A DNA stretch of 64,000 nt, taken from the NCBI RefSeq assembly GCF_030177895.1, contig NZ_CP123448.1:1302001-1366000 (forward strand), given 5' to 3'. The notes under the pieces are model-generated. The model saw only the letters and a list, made by a program, of their open reading frames with translations. It was not told the origin of the DNA and did not search any database. Shown in pieces: positions 1-9,464 of this stretch (positions are counted from its first letter, which is position 1; each line of letters begins with the position of its first letter). Made by a program: the position numbers and the translations under genes. The stretch comes from Kingella negevensis (GTDB lineage Bacteria > Pseudomonadota > Gammaproteobacteria > Burkholderiales > Neisseriaceae).

Positions 1-148
1 CTTTGAGGGTGTACGCTAATTCTGATGACAATTCGGTAAAATCGTGCGACCAAACACGTTCGTCTAAATCGTTCAATGAAACTTTGCCTTGCAAACTTTC
101 TTGTTTGATTGCAAACGCTTGGGGGTCAATCAATATTCGGTTTAACAT
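1..148 (-). CDS. yceD: YceD-family (DUF177) protein, 5' part only
   Basis: This minus-strand frame opens at an ATG at 148 and runs open to the window edge, giving 49 residues that begin MLNRILIDPQAFAIKQESLQ. In enterobacteria yceD lies divergent to yceF (maf) and upstream of rpmF, and YceD has been linked to 23S rRNA accumulation. Here the divergent neighbour at 220 is a YceF-type Maf protein, so both the context and the N-terminal pattern (hydrophobic strand, then DPQAFA) support the call. rpmF, plsX and fab genes would be expected beyond the edge but are not visible. The call rests more on synteny than on recognised catalytic residues. Confidence 0.7.
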   Translation of the reverse strand, partial: MLNRILIDPQAFAIKQESLQGKVSLNDLDERVWSHDFTELSSELAYTLK

Positions 149-219
149 AAACGAGGCATGATATAATTTTATTGCTTTGTAGTCAATATTTTTACGCTAT
201 TTATACAGGGATTTTTGCG

Positions 220-804
220 ATGAGTTTACCGATTATTTTGGCTTCTACTTCTGTTTTCAGGCAGCAGCAACTGCGCACTTTGGGCGTGGATTTTGTGGCG
301 GCGAAACCTGTGTTTGATGAAACGCCGTTGGCTGGCGAATCGGCGGCGGATACGGCTTTGCGTTTGGCGGTTGGTAAGGCGCAATCTTTGGCTGTGCATT
401 ATCCGCAACATTTGATTATTGGGGCTGACCAAGTGGCGTGGTGCAATAGCAAGCAGCTCGGAAAACCAATGTCGGTGGAAAAGGCGGCGGCGATGTTGGG
501 GGAATTATCGGGGCAGCGGATTGAGTTTTACAGCGCGGTTTGTGTGTTGAACACGGTTTCAGGCTGCGTGAAACATCATGTGGATACTACTGTCGTGCAA
601 ATGCGTGAATTGTCAGACGCGCAAATTCGCCGTTATTTGGCGCGTGAGCCTGATGCGATTTATTGCGCTGGCGCAGCGAAAAGTGAAGGACTGGGCGCGG
701 CGTTGTTGCAAAAAATTGAAAGTGATGATCCAAATGCGTTGATTGGTTTGCCGATTTTTTGGTTGGTTTCTTGTTTGACTGAGTTTGGGGTGGAAGTGGT
801 TTAA
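220..804 (+). CDS. yceF: Maf/YceF-family nucleotide pyrophosphatase (7-methyl-GTP type)
   Basis: The protein has 194 residues. Maf-family enzymes hydrolyse non-canonical or modified nucleoside triphosphates to monophosphates and act as house-cleaning enzymes. The N-terminal signature LASTSVFRQQQL and the catalytic-acid block IIGADQVAW are present. The later CAGAAKSEGLGAALLQKIES and DPNALIGLPI follow the YceF (m7GTP pyrophosphatase) subgroup rather than YhdE. I chose the ATG at 220 because MSLPIILAST is the usual family start and AGGG lies about 10 nt upstream; an in-frame start at 172 would add 16 residues without precedent. It is divergent from yceD. The stop is followed directly by a DUS. 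Confidence 0.9.
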   Translation: MSLPIILASTSVFRQQQLRTLGVDFVAAKPVFDETPLAGESAADTALRLAVGKAQSLAVHYPQHLIIGADQVAWCNSKQLGKPMSVEKAAAMLGELSGQRIEFYSAVCVLNTVSGCVKHHVDTTVVQMRELSDAQIRRYLAREPDAIYCAGAAKSEGLGAALLQKIESDDPNALIGLPIFWLVSCLTEFGVEVV

Positions 805-847
805 ATTTTCAGGCTGCAAACACATTCCGTTATTTTTATCGTTTGAC

Positions 848-878
848 ATGGCGTTGCGCCGCCATACCCACGCTTTAG
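848..878 (+). repeat. Short palindrome-bearing dispersed repeat, copy 1
   Basis: The unit contains GGCGTTGCGCCGCC followed by ATACCCACGC. A nearly identical unit lies at 12154-12184, and a reverse-oriented relative at 5752-5777. Each copy is preceded, on its own strand, by a DUS and a stretch like ACATTTCGTT, so the repeated unit is longer than the palindrome. No coding potential is seen. Confidence 0.7.
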
Positions 879-971
879 ATTGATGAAACGCAACAGTTTC
901 AGGCCATATTAACAGGGATTGTCGGCTTAGAAAGCCAACCTACGGCAACCTGAAAAGTCGGGCAACAACTT

Positions 972-1487
972 TCAGGCTGCGTTTTGCATTTGTGCTAACT
1001 TTTGACGTTGTTGTTCGCTTGGCGGTTGCATGGCTGGAACATGAATTTCGCCTTGCACAGGGTTGTTGTTAAGCCGCAGATAGCTTTGTAATACACTGGT
1101 TTCATCTACGTTGTGGATATTGGGATAGAAATTGTGTAGGCGATAAATTTCGGTTTCAAAGCCGTGTTGTTGGGCGGCAGTAATTTGCGTTTGGCAAGTT
1201 TTGGTTTTTTGGTTGGGATTGGCGTTGATGATAAGTATGTGTTTTTCAGGCTGCATTTTGCCATTTTGCAGGGCTTGTTGTTGGCGTTGAACGTTTTGTT
1301 GATGGGCGGCGGCAAATGAAGGGAAATCAAAATGGTATTCGCCGTGTTCGTTGGTTAGGGCAATGTCGTTATCAATAAGATGAATTTCAGCTTGCGGGTA
1401 AGTTTGTTGGAATTGGGCGATTTTTTCTTGGGCGAAGGTGGATTTGCCTGAACCTTCGTGTCCGCGCAACAAAATAAATTTTTGCAT
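972..1487 (-). CDS. Small P-loop kinase / AAA-type ATPase, function unknown
   Basis: The protein has 171 residues. The N-terminus, MQKFILLRGHEGSGKSTFAQ, contains a Walker A motif (GHEGSGKST) right after the first beta strand, as in small nucleotide and polynucleotide kinases of the PNK/zeta-toxin type. Two short hydrophobic-acid strands follow (EIHLIDNDIAL and KHILIINANP). The upstream in-frame extension to 1769 is rejected because it reads backwards through a DUS and the start of another gene. The stop codon TGA lies inside a DUS. Substrate and partner cannot be inferred; no antitoxin-like gene is adjacent. It is convergent with yceF. Confidence 0.6.
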   Translation of the reverse strand: MQKFILLRGHEGSGKSTFAQEKIAQFQQTYPQAEIHLIDNDIALTNEHGEYHFDFPSFAAAHQQNVQRQQQALQNGKMQPEKHILIINANPNQKTKTCQTQITAAQQHGFETEIYRLHNFYPNIHNVDETSVLQSYLRLNNNPVQGEIHVPAMQPPSEQQRQKLAQMQNAA

Positions 1488-1543
1488 TTTCAGGCTGCCT
1501 GAATGTTTAAAAGGCGGCATTTTAATTTGATTTGGAGTTTGGT

Positions 1544-1702
1544 ATGAATAAATTGTGGTTTCTAGTTGGGTTGTTGGCTTGGTGCGTGTCGGCGAATGCG
1601 GTGGATATTCAGCGTTGGCACACGAAATCAGGGACGGAAGTTTTATTGATGGAACGCCATGAATTGCCGATGATTGATTTTGTGGTGGCGTTTCGTAGGG
1701 GG
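1544..1702 (+). pseudogene. Truncated M16-family zinc peptidase, N-terminal fragment
   Basis: An ATG at 1544 with GGAG 7-10 nt upstream begins a clear signal peptide (MNKLWFLVGLLAWCVSANA). About 30 residues follow that match the N-terminus of M16 (pitrilysin-like) periplasmic peptidases, including RWHTKSGTEVLLMERHELPM. Homology stops at about FRRG. From 1703 the frame runs into the inverted-DUS terminator of tamB and then antisense through tamB. The HXXEH zinc motif, which should follow within about 30 residues, is absent. The remainder of the gene was probably lost when the tamB side was joined here. Confidence 0.75.
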
Positions 1703-1703
1703 T

Positions 1704-1745
1704 TAAAAATAGCGCAGCCTGAAAGTGAGTTTTCAGGCTGCGTTT
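1704..1745 (-). terminator. Inverted-DUS terminator of tamB
   Basis: Two DUS cores in inverted orientation (cgcagcctgaaa and tttcaggctgcg, 1713-1742) form a stem. On the minus strand it is followed by CTATTTTTA. It lies just past the tamB stop at 1762. Confidence 0.7.
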
Positions 1746-1761
1746 CTTCGTCCGCAAAAAA

Positions 1762-4700
1762 TCAATCAAAGCGTTTCACATATTTCAGCTCACCGCCCGA
1801 AGATTCCGTCCCTCCACGCGCCACCGCTTGGAACGATTGCGACAGTTGATACACCAATTTCACAGACTGACTCGCCGTTTGCAAACCTGCTTCATAACCC
1901 AAATATAAATCTTTCGTCAGTTGCTTACCAAACGTCAGAACTTGCTGCGCGGGGTTCATTTCACCTGTTTGCGCGTTACGCGTTTGCTGGCTAGACAAAC
2001 CAAAATCGTCCACTAAGCCCACTTTATCGTTGAGCTTGCCAGCCAAAAATGCGCCAGCTGCCGTTGCCAACGCCGCTTCATCGGTGCTGCTGCCCGAGCT
2101 TGCGCGGTTCAAAATCAGCCAAGACAATTTGTCTTTTTCGCTCATCGGTTCGTTGGCAACCAAATTCACGCGTGGCGTTTCCAAATTGCCCAACACTTCC
2201 ACGCCTGCGCCCACAGGAGAATTGCGGCGTTCCGCGCGAATGTTCAAGTTCGGTTTAGACAGTGGTCCAATAAAGGAAATCACGCCTTTTTTGATGACCA
2301 AATCCTGCCCGTAAGACTGATAACGTCCGCGATTTACGTTCACACTGCCCACCGCTTGCACATCGCTTGTGGTGGTAGACGTGAGTTTGAGCTGACCGCC
2401 CAAGTTCACATTCAAGCCCTCGCCAGCGAAGAAGAATTTATCATCCAAATCAAACAACAAATTCATTTTGAACGGCATCGGCGGCGCAGGCGTTGCCACG
2501 GTTTCGCCAACAATTACCACATCATCGTCCAAGCTCGGTGCGCTGCCTTCTTGGAAACTGAAACGCCCTTCATCGGTTTTCAGGCTGCCATTGAGCGAAA
2601 CACCTTGCGCGGTGTAAGTCATGTCGCCGCTGCCTGAAAGTGATAAGCGGCGGCTCGGCTGGTCTAAAACGGGATAGTGTTCAAACAAAATTTTGGCAGT
2701 TACATCGGGCGCAGAATTGGTATAAGCCGCGCTGCCTGTGAGCGTTACCGTGCCAGCTTTGCGATGGAATTGCAAAGCATCAACCAGCCATTTTTGTCCT
2801 TCAATATGCGATTTCAGGCTGCCATTGTCCAAAATCACACCGATTTGGCGATTGCGGTAATACAGATTTTCGCCGTTTACTGTGCCGCCCAATTTTGGCG
2901 TGTCCACCGTGCCCCTGATTGCCACGTCCGCATTCAGTTTGCCCTTAATCGCTTGCCCGACTGGGATAAAACTTTTCAGCGAAGTGGTTAAATCATCAAT
3001 CGCAATTTTCAGGCTGCCTGAAACGGGCGCAGATGTAATCGCGCCGCCGCCAAAGGCTTGCAGAATATTGTAATCACCCGACACTCTGCCCAAATTGGTG
3101 CTGGCGGCTAATTTGTTGTGAATGCCGCGTCCGTCCAACGTGCTGTTTACCACAAAACCTTGCAGACCAAGCGGCTGTTTGCGGTTCGGCAAAATCACAT
3201 CGCCGCCTTGCTGTTTCACGTTCAAGAAACCGTGCGGCGCGGTGCTGTACGCCAAATCCCAATCCGCGCCAATCACTAAATTATGCTCAACAGGCGGCGT
3301 GTAGAAATTATGCAGTTGCACCAAATTCAGATTGTTCGCGCTGCCTTTGGTGGTGAGACCCGATTGCTTGTCCCACACAAATTGCTGCAACGACAAACTG
3401 CCACCCAAGGCTTGCCAATGCGCGGCACTCATCACAACACGCTGCGCACCAGCTTCCAGTTTCATCGCATTTTGCAAACGCAGTTGCAACGCGCCAGAAA
3501 CGTCCAACGTGCCAACCGTGCCGAGCCATTGATTTTGTTCGTTCAAACCGCCATTTGCGGCAACATTCAGCGCGAGCGGTTTGTTGTCAATTTTCAGGCT
3601 GCCGTTGGCTTTCAGGCTGTGTTGTCGCAATGTGCCAACTAAAGCCGCGTCCACAGCATCAATCGCTGTGCCACCAGCCACCATGCCGTTGCCCTTAACC
3701 ATTATGTCAAGCGGACGGTTGTAATCAGGCGAACCATGCAGCCTGAAATTGATGTTTTTCACTTTCAAATCGCTGCCAACCGCAAAATCACGCGCTTGTC
3801 CGTCCAGTTTTGCGTCAATGTCTGTGAACGTATCTGCCGTGCTAGTTACCGAGCCTTTGGCGGTCAGCAAACCTTGTAAACCGAAACCAAATAAATTCAG
3901 ATTCGGTGCGTGAATGTCCAACGCCAACGTGTCGCCTTTTTTGCCAAACGCGCCTTTGGTGTTGATTAAGTTGTTGCCCAGCTTCACGGCTAAATCGGCT
4001 TGGCTCAAGTGTTTGTTTTCATAAGACACTTTGCCGCCGCCCGATAACGGTTCGCCCGATAGCACGGACGGTGCAAACGCCATTTCTGCATGAAACGCTT
4101 GTTTTGCCAATTCGCCGTTGGCTTTGATGTTGCCGTTCACGTTGCCTTCAGGCAAGTCGGGATAAAGTTTGGCTGGGTTGAACGCCGCGCTTTTCACTTC
4201 GGCTTGCAGTTTTTGATTTTGGAACAGCTCTAAGCTGGCTGTAACTTGCAAATCGCCGCCGCCTTTGGGCTTGATAACGCCTTTTTCAATTTGCAGCGTG
4301 CGTTGTTGGTTTTTGGTGTCGGTCAGCATTTTCAGGCTGCCTGTGGTATCAGCGTGTCCTGTGTTGAGTTGCCAATTGACTTGCGGTTCTGTGAACGTGC
4401 CTGTGCCGTTTAATATGCCGTTCAACACGCCTTTGACGGGTGTGGAAATTGCGTCTGCGGCGGTGATGTTGGCAAGTTGGGCTTTCACGTTTAGGTTTTG
4501 TTTGTCGGTGTCAATGTCGCCCGACAAGGCTAATTTGCCGCCTTTCATCAATTCGGTGTTGATGGCTTGGATATTAACCATGCCGTTGTCGCGAATGTTG
4601 ACTGTGCCTGCGATGTTTTTCACGGGAATGCCGTTTTTATCGGCGGCTTCGGGCAATTCGTTACGCAAGTCTAGTTTGCCGTCTAGGGCGATTTGTTCGC

Positions 4701-5625
4701 CTAGGTTGGGCAAGATGTGTAAGTCAAAAAACAGGCTGGCGCGTGGCAGGTTGGGCATGAAGGCTTGTGGGTTCACGCCTTGCCCTGTTACTTTTACTTG
4801 CTCAATCATTTTGCCGAGCGTGGGGGCAAATGGGTGAACTTTGGTGTCTGCGTGTAAACCTACGCCGTTGCCTGTTAAGTCGGTTGTGAGTTTGATGTCT
4901 TTCAGGCTGCCTGAAAGGTCTAAAATGTTTTCTACTTCAATGTCGTCTAACGTGCCGTTGGACAATAGTGTGCCTCGCAGGGCAAACGGGCTTTGCGTTG
5001 TCATGCTGAGATTGCCTGATGTGTCTGCCCAGTAGGTTTTGAGATTTTGCACTTTCAGGTTGTGTTGTGTGTGGTCAAATGTGTACGCTGCGCGTATGCC
5101 GCCTAGGATTTCGGTGTTCTTTTTGCCTTGTGTGATTTTGCCTACTTCTAGCACGTCTGCGGTAACGGTGAGCGGTATATCTACGCTATCGGGCAATTGT
5201 GGCGGTGGGCTATCAGTTTTGGGCGGCGTGGGTTTGGACGTGATGTGAATGTCGCCCACAGCTAGGCGGTTGATGTGTAAATGGAAGTTTTTGAGTTCGC
5301 GCGGTTGCCATTGGAAATTCAGGCTGCTGATGTCTAAATCGGAAGATTCGGTTTCGATGCGCAATGTGTCTGCTGTGAAGCCGCCTAAAATGCTGCCTGA
5401 AAGGGTTTTTGATGTGATGTTTACGTTGGCATAGCGCGGCAGTTTGTAAACGGCGTAATGCAAGCCGTTTTCAGTGTTGAGCAGCCATGTTGCGCCTGCC
5501 CCTGCGCCGCCAATCAATACGATTAAACCGCCGAGTGTGTATTTGAGCAATCGGCGTTTTTTTGGTTTTTTGGGTGACGAGTTTTCAGGCTGCGTGATTG
5601 GGGGTTGTTCGGTTTCTTGGGTCAT
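1762..5625 (-). CDS. tamB: TamB, inner-membrane subunit of the translocation and assembly module
   Basis: The protein has 1287 residues. TamB spans the periplasm as an AsmA-like beta-helical groove, works with the outer-membrane protein TamA, and is implicated in outer-membrane protein insertion and phospholipid transport. The N-terminus has a basic stretch (KKPKKRRLLKYTL) and one transmembrane helix (about residues 27-48). A very long repetitive beta-rich body follows, and the C-terminal DUF490/TamB domain includes QQVLTFGKQLTKDLYLGYE and ends in KYVKRFD. I chose the ATG at 5625; a TTG two codons upstream is also possible. tamA lies upstream in the same direction with a 212-nt gap containing an inverted DUS pair and a dispersed repeat, so the two may be partly uncoupled. 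Several DUS cores lie within the coding sequence. Confidence 0.93.
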   Translation of the reverse strand: MTQETEQPPITQPENSSPKKPKKRRLLKYTLGGLIVLIGGAGAGATWLLNTENGLHYAVYKLPRYANVNITSKTLSGSILGGFTADTLRIETESSDLDISSLNFQWQPRELKNFHLHINRLAVGDIHITSKPTPPKTDSPPPQLPDSVDIPLTVTADVLEVGKITQGKKNTEILGGIRAAYTFDHTQHNLKVQNLKTYWADTSGNLSMTTQSPFALRGTLLSNGTLDDIEVENILDLSGSLKDIKLTTDLTGNGVGLHADTKVHPFAPTLGKMIEQVKVTGQGVNPQAFMPNLPRASLFFDLHILPNLGEQIALDGKLDLRNELPEAADKNGIPVKNIAGTVNIRDNGMVNIQAINTELMKGGKLALSGDIDTDKQNLNVKAQLANITAADAISTPVKGVLNGILNGTGTFTEPQVNWQLNTGHADTTGSLKMLTDTKNQQRTLQIEKGVIKPKGGGDLQVTASLELFQNQKLQAEVKSAAFNPAKLYPDLPEGNVNGNIKANGELAKQAFHAEMAFAPSVLSGEPLSGGGKVSYENKHLSQADLAVKLGNNLINTKGAFGKKGDTLALDIHAPNLNLFGFGLQGLLTAKGSVTSTADTFTDIDAKLDGQARDFAVGSDLKVKNINFRLHGSPDYNRPLDIMVKGNGMVAGGTAIDAVDAALVGTLRQHSLKANGSLKIDNKPLALNVAANGGLNEQNQWLGTVGTLDVSGALQLRLQNAMKLEAGAQRVVMSAAHWQALGGSLSLQQFVWDKQSGLTTKGSANNLNLVQLHNFYTPPVEHNLVIGADWDLAYSTAPHGFLNVKQQGGDVILPNRKQPLGLQGFVVNSTLDGRGIHNKLAASTNLGRVSGDYNILQAFGGGAITSAPVSGSLKIAIDDLTTSLKSFIPVGQAIKGKLNADVAIRGTVDTPKLGGTVNGENLYYRNRQIGVILDNGSLKSHIEGQKWLVDALQFHRKAGTVTLTGSAAYTNSAPDVTAKILFEHYPVLDQPSRRLSLSGSGDMTYTAQGVSLNGSLKTDEGRFSFQEGSAPSLDDDVVIVGETVATPAPPMPFKMNLLFDLDDKFFFAGEGLNVNLGGQLKLTSTTTSDVQAVGSVNVNRGRYQSYGQDLVIKKGVISFIGPLSKPNLNIRAERRNSPVGAGVEVLGNLETPRVNLVANEPMSEKDKLSWLILNRASSGSSTDEAALATAAGAFLAGKLNDKVGLVDDFGLSSQQTRNAQTGEMNPAQQVLTFGKQLTKDLYLGYEAGLQTASQSVKLVYQLSQSFQAVARGGTESSGGELKYVKRFD

Positions 5626-5751
5626 AATCAAACGGGGTTTGGTGTAACTGTGTTTTCAGGCTGCGTTTTTATATTTGAGAATGCAGCCTGAAAAATGTGG
5701 GCTGAATATTTTGTGAAACTGTTTTTGTTGGACAAGGCGTATCTTAATAGC

Positions 5752-5777
5752 GCGTGGGTGTGGCGGCGCAACGCCAC
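5752..5777 (-). repeat. Short palindrome-bearing dispersed repeat, copy 3 (reverse)
   Basis: Read on the minus strand this is GTGGCGTTGCGCCGCCACAC followed by CCACGC, matching 848-878 and 12154-12184 with a few substitutions. It sits in the tamA-tamB gap next to a DUS pair. Confidence 0.6.
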
Positions 5778-5837
5778 GTTCTCTTTCAAATGAACGAAAT
5801 GTGTTTTCAGGCTGCATTTTGAAGCGCAGCCTGAAAA

Positions 5838-7697
5838 TTAGAAGCGCGTTCCCAAGCTGATGTGCCAACGCACTTTCTTATCGCGGTGTCCGTAAGCAAT
5901 ATCAAACGAGAACGGTGCAGCTGGGCTAAACCAACGCACGCCAATCCCTGTGCCGTGATACAAATTTTGCATTTCTTTGAACGTGTGCGCGACATTACCA
6001 ACATCGTGGAACACGGCAAGTGCAAAGTCTTGCTTGATGGGGTATTGGTATTCTGCACTGGCGGCAAACATGGCGCGATCTGGTAAAACGGCGTTGGATA
6101 AGTTGGTTTTGCGACCAATGCTTTCCAGTTCGTAACCGCGAATAGAGGACGCTCCACCTGTGCGGAACATTAAGCTAGAGGGTACGTCGCCACTTAAAAA
6201 ATCATCTTTGGTGTGAACATAGCCAATCTCGCCACGTGCCACAAATGTGCCGATTGCTTTGTTTTCAGGTGTGAAGTAATACCCTGCGCTGCCTTTGGCT
6301 CGTGCCATAAATGTGGACGATAACAAGCTGCCCAATGTTGTGCCAACTTTGCCCTCTAAGTAGTAACCGTTTTGCGGACGTAGGGCGGTTTCTAAGTTAT
6401 GGCGTTTCCATGATGCGGTGAGCATGGTGGCAAAACTGCGCCCTAAATTAACGCCTTCTGAAGGGATTTTATTGTCTTCTGCTAAAAATTCTAAGCCCAA
6501 GCGCGATTCAATATTGCCACGGTCGCGCACGTACCATAAGCCGCTACTCAAAGCACGCTTTTCTAATTTTTGCGTGGTGCTGCGGTTATACGTTACGTTG
6601 CTTGTCCAATAATGACCTGTGTTGTTGCGCGGCTGGCTGATACCGACACCGAGCGTGGTTTGGTATTTGTCCATATCCCACACCACCGAGCCAACGTAAC
6701 CACGATTGAAAACATTGTAGTGGTCATAACTGATGTTGCCACCCAGTCCGTATTCGGAATCAAAGCGCACACCCGCCTCAAATTTTTGGCGTTTCACTTC
6801 GGAAACGGCGATTTTGATGGGAACACGGTTGTCTTGTAGTTTGTCAAAATCCACTTGCACGCTTGCGCCTGAATAGTGGCTGTCGCTTTCTAAGGCTTGC
6901 TGATAATCCAGCAATTTGTCTAAATCGTAAGCATCGCCCGTTTGAAAGGTTGCCATGCCTAAAATCACATCTTTGGGATAACGCTGGTTGCCTTCAATTT
7001 CAAAATCACCGAAGTAAATCGGTTGCTTGCTGTCCACACCTACGGTCAATTCCGCTTGTTGAGTTTGTGGGTTAATCAGGGCTTGCGATTGTGTGAGCGC
7101 GGCAAGTGGATATTTTTTGCGCGACACGGCACTCAACACGCCCGTTTTGCTGCTTGCCCAGTCGTCTTGTCGGAAATTTGAACCAACGGGTAATTTCCAA
7201 TTAGAAAAGGCATTTTTGTAATACGTTCCCAGCTCGCTGTCTTGCATCACATCGCCCGCAATAAACACGTTCACGTTTTCAATTTTGGTGCGCTTGCCCA
7301 CTTTCACATCAACCAGATAACCTTCGCCTTGGGGACTGACGTTAACTTCGCTGTTGAAATAGCCTTCTGTTTGAATCATTTTTTTCGCATCTGTCGGCGC
7401 ATCTTCCGCTAGATAACCCACTTGCTCTTTGTCCAACACTTCTTTGCGTTGATAAGCGATTAGTGGCAGGTAGTTTTCCAACATGGTTTGGATTTCGGCG
7501 TTATCAGCTTTAATCTCAATGGGATATTTTGGCTCAAGTTTGGCTTGTTCAGCTTCTTCGTTGGCTGTGGTAACTGCTTCGGCAACTGAGCCGTGAATTT
7601 TTTCCAAAGGGTTAAATTCAACCACAGTGTTTTCCGCCCAAACCAAAGGCGAACTAAATAGGGAAAATAGCAAAATAACAAGGCGGCGTAAAGTCAT
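5838..7697 (-). CDS. tamA: TamA, Omp85-family outer-membrane protein
   Basis: The protein has 619 residues from the ATG at 7697; an in-frame TTG at 7712 would add five. It begins with a signal peptide (TLRRLVILLFSLFSSPLVWA). An N-terminal region of about 250 residues follows, consistent with three POTRA domains (for example PIYFGDFEIEGNQRYPKDVI). The C-terminal region is a 16-strand-type barrel with the Omp85 hallmarks FRTGGASSIRGYE and a terminal phenylalanine (ISLGTRF). It lies directly upstream of tamB, as in most proteobacteria. TamA and BamA are related; the TamB neighbour and the short POTRA region favour TamA. Confidence 0.92.
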   Translation of the reverse strand: MTLRRLVILLFSLFSSPLVWAENTVVEFNPLEKIHGSVAEAVTTANEEAEQAKLEPKYPIEIKADNAEIQTMLENYLPLIAYQRKEVLDKEQVGYLAEDAPTDAKKMIQTEGYFNSEVNVSPQGEGYLVDVKVGKRTKIENVNVFIAGDVMQDSELGTYYKNAFSNWKLPVGSNFRQDDWASSKTGVLSAVSRKKYPLAALTQSQALINPQTQQAELTVGVDSKQPIYFGDFEIEGNQRYPKDVILGMATFQTGDAYDLDKLLDYQQALESDSHYSGASVQVDFDKLQDNRVPIKIAVSEVKRQKFEAGVRFDSEYGLGGNISYDHYNVFNRGYVGSVVWDMDKYQTTLGVGISQPRNNTGHYWTSNVTYNRSTTQKLEKRALSSGLWYVRDRGNIESRLGLEFLAEDNKIPSEGVNLGRSFATMLTASWKRHNLETALRPQNGYYLEGKVGTTLGSLLSSTFMARAKGSAGYYFTPENKAIGTFVARGEIGYVHTKDDFLSGDVPSSLMFRTGGASSIRGYELESIGRKTNLSNAVLPDRAMFAASAEYQYPIKQDFALAVFHDVGNVAHTFKEMQNLYHGTGIGVRWFSPAAPFSFDIAYGHRDKKVRWHISLGTRF

Positions 7698-7979
7698 AAC
7701 AGATACATTCAAGATAACGTTTCAGGCTGCAAATTCTAGCATACTCTCTTCATTTTTCAGGCTGCAAAATGAAGATATATCACGTTTTTTAATAGATGAT
7801 TGATGTGTAGTCTACCGTAAGAATGGGTGGATTTTGTAGACACTATTCCAATAAAGTGTAAACTCCGCTATCATTGTGATTTTATTACAAATATTCAAAC
7901 GCGGATAATCTTCGCGTTTTTGTTTTTTTATTGCAGCCTGAAACTTTCAGGCTGCCCTTACTTCTTATAGGAAACACAC

Positions 7980-9401
7980 ATGCAGGAAATATTATCCAAG
8001 GTGGTGGGTGCGGTGAATACTGCGCTTTGGGATTATCTTTTGATTTACGCTTTGCTGGGCATTGGCTTATTTTTCACCGTGTATCTCGGCGCACCGCAAA
8101 TCACCAAATTTGGTGTGGGTTTCAAATCCGTGTTTGGCGGCTTGTTCAGCAAAAAAGAAGGCGAAAAAGACCATCAATCTCTGTCGCAATTCCAAGCCCT
8201 TGCGGTGGCGATTTCCGCACAAATCGGCACGGGCAACGTCGCTGGCGTGGCAACGGCATTAACAGCAGGCGGACCAGGCGCGATTTTTTGGATGTGGCTG
8301 TCTGCGTTTTTGGGGATGTCCACGATTTTCGCTGAAGCCATATTGGCGCAAAAATATCGCGTGGTCAGTCATGGCAAATATATTGGTGGTCCTGCGTTTT
8401 ACATCACGCACGGTCTCACCAACAAAATTGGTCGCACCAACGCGCGTTTTTTATCAGGCTTTTTCTCGATTGCGCTGATTATCGCGCTGGGTTTTATCGG
8501 TAATGCCACGCAAGCCAATTCCATTGCAGGCGCGGTAAACGTGGCATTTGAGATTCCTGAAGTGGCGGTAGGCGTGATTTTGGCGATAGCAGCTGGCTCT
8601 ATTTTCATTGGCGGCATCAACCGCATTGCAAACGTGGCTCAGTTTGTCGTGCCGTTTATGGCTGTGGTTTACATTCTGTGTTCGGTTGTGATTTTGTTTA
8701 TGTTTTCCAGCCATGTGCCTGCGATGATTAATCATATTTTTGTGGCGGCGTTTAACCCTGAAGCGGTGTTGGGCGGTGCGGCTGGTATTGGTATGCGTGA
8801 GGCGATTCGTTTTGGCGTGGCACGCGGCTTGTTCTCAAACGAGGCTGGCATGGGTTCAACGCCACACGCACACGCAACGGCAGACGTGGCTCACCCAGCT
8901 TTGCAAGGCATGGCGGCGTTTGTGGGTATTTTCATCGACACGATTTTGGTTTGCACGGCAACGGCTCTGATTATTTTACTGACGGACGCGAACACATTGG
9001 GCTTGCAAGGGGCAGCGATTACGCAGCAGGCGTTTACCATTGCGTTTGGTGGCTGGGGTGCTGGTTTGTTGGCGGTTTGCTTGACGTTCTTCGCGTTCAC
9101 AACCATTATCGGCTGGTATTATTTCGGCGAATCAAATATTCATTTCTTGTTCAAAGGCAAGTTTCTGAAAACGTATCGCAGCTTGGTTTTGCTGGCGATT
9201 GTGTTGGGAACGATGGGCAAGGTGGACTTGGTGTGGAGCTTGTCGGATATGTTTAACGGCTTTATGGTGATTCCGAACGTGATTGCGTTGTTCTTGCTGC
9301 GGAAGGAAATTAAGGCGGTTTATGATGATTATTTGAATCAGGTGAAATCAGGTCGGGAAGTGTCTTATCAGTATGAATTTCATGAGTATCACGAAAAATA
9401 A
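7980..9401 (+). CDS. Alanine/glycine:cation symporter (AGCS family)
   Basis: The protein has 473 residues. AGCS proteins import alanine or glycine with Na+ or H+. The family signature stretch SAQIGTGNVAGVATALTAGG and the downstream block GPGAIFWMWLSAFLGM are intact, as is RGLFSNEAGMGSTPHAHATA near residue 280. About ten hydrophobic segments are visible. The ATG is preceded by AGGAAACACAC. The roughly 280 nt upstream hold DUS copies but no promoter I can call with confidence. A classical stem-loop terminator follows at 9423. Exact substrate is not determinable. Confidence 0.9.
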   Translation: MQEILSKVVGAVNTALWDYLLIYALLGIGLFFTVYLGAPQITKFGVGFKSVFGGLFSKKEGEKDHQSLSQFQALAVAISAQIGTGNVAGVATALTAGGPGAIFWMWLSAFLGMSTIFAEAILAQKYRVVSHGKYIGGPAFYITHGLTNKIGRTNARFLSGFFSIALIIALGFIGNATQANSIAGAVNVAFEIPEVAVGVILAIAAGSIFIGGINRIANVAQFVVPFMAVVYILCSVVILFMFSSHVPAMINHIFVAAFNPEAVLGGAAGIGMREAIRFGVARGLFSNEAGMGSTPHAHATADVAHPALQGMAAFVGIFIDTILVCTATALIILLTDANTLGLQGAAITQQAFTIAFGGWGAGLLAVCLTFFAFTTIIGWYYFGESNIHFLFKGKFLKTYRSLVLLAIVLGTMGKVDLVWSLSDMFNGFMVIPNVIALFLLRKEIKAVYDDYLNQVKSGREVSYQYEFHEYHEK

Positions 9402-9422
9402 TTTTCAGGCAGCCTGAAAATG

Positions 9423-9458
9423 AAAACCGTGCGGAGAAGTTAATCCGCACGGTTTTTT
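9423..9458 (+). terminator. Rho-independent terminator after the AGCS symporter
   Basis: A 13-bp stem (AAAACCGTGCGGA / TCCGCACGGTTTT) encloses an 8-nt loop and ends in a run of T. It lies between convergent genes and could work in both directions. Confidence 0.85.
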
Positions 9459-9464
9459 GCGTTT

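Noticed and set aside
2030..5434. Many plus-strand open frames across the tamB region
   Set aside because: They are antisense shadows of tamB, with biased composition, no ribosome-binding sites and no recognisable domains.
8399..8735. Minus-strand frames inside the AGCS symporter
   Set aside because: Shadow frames of a clear coding gene.
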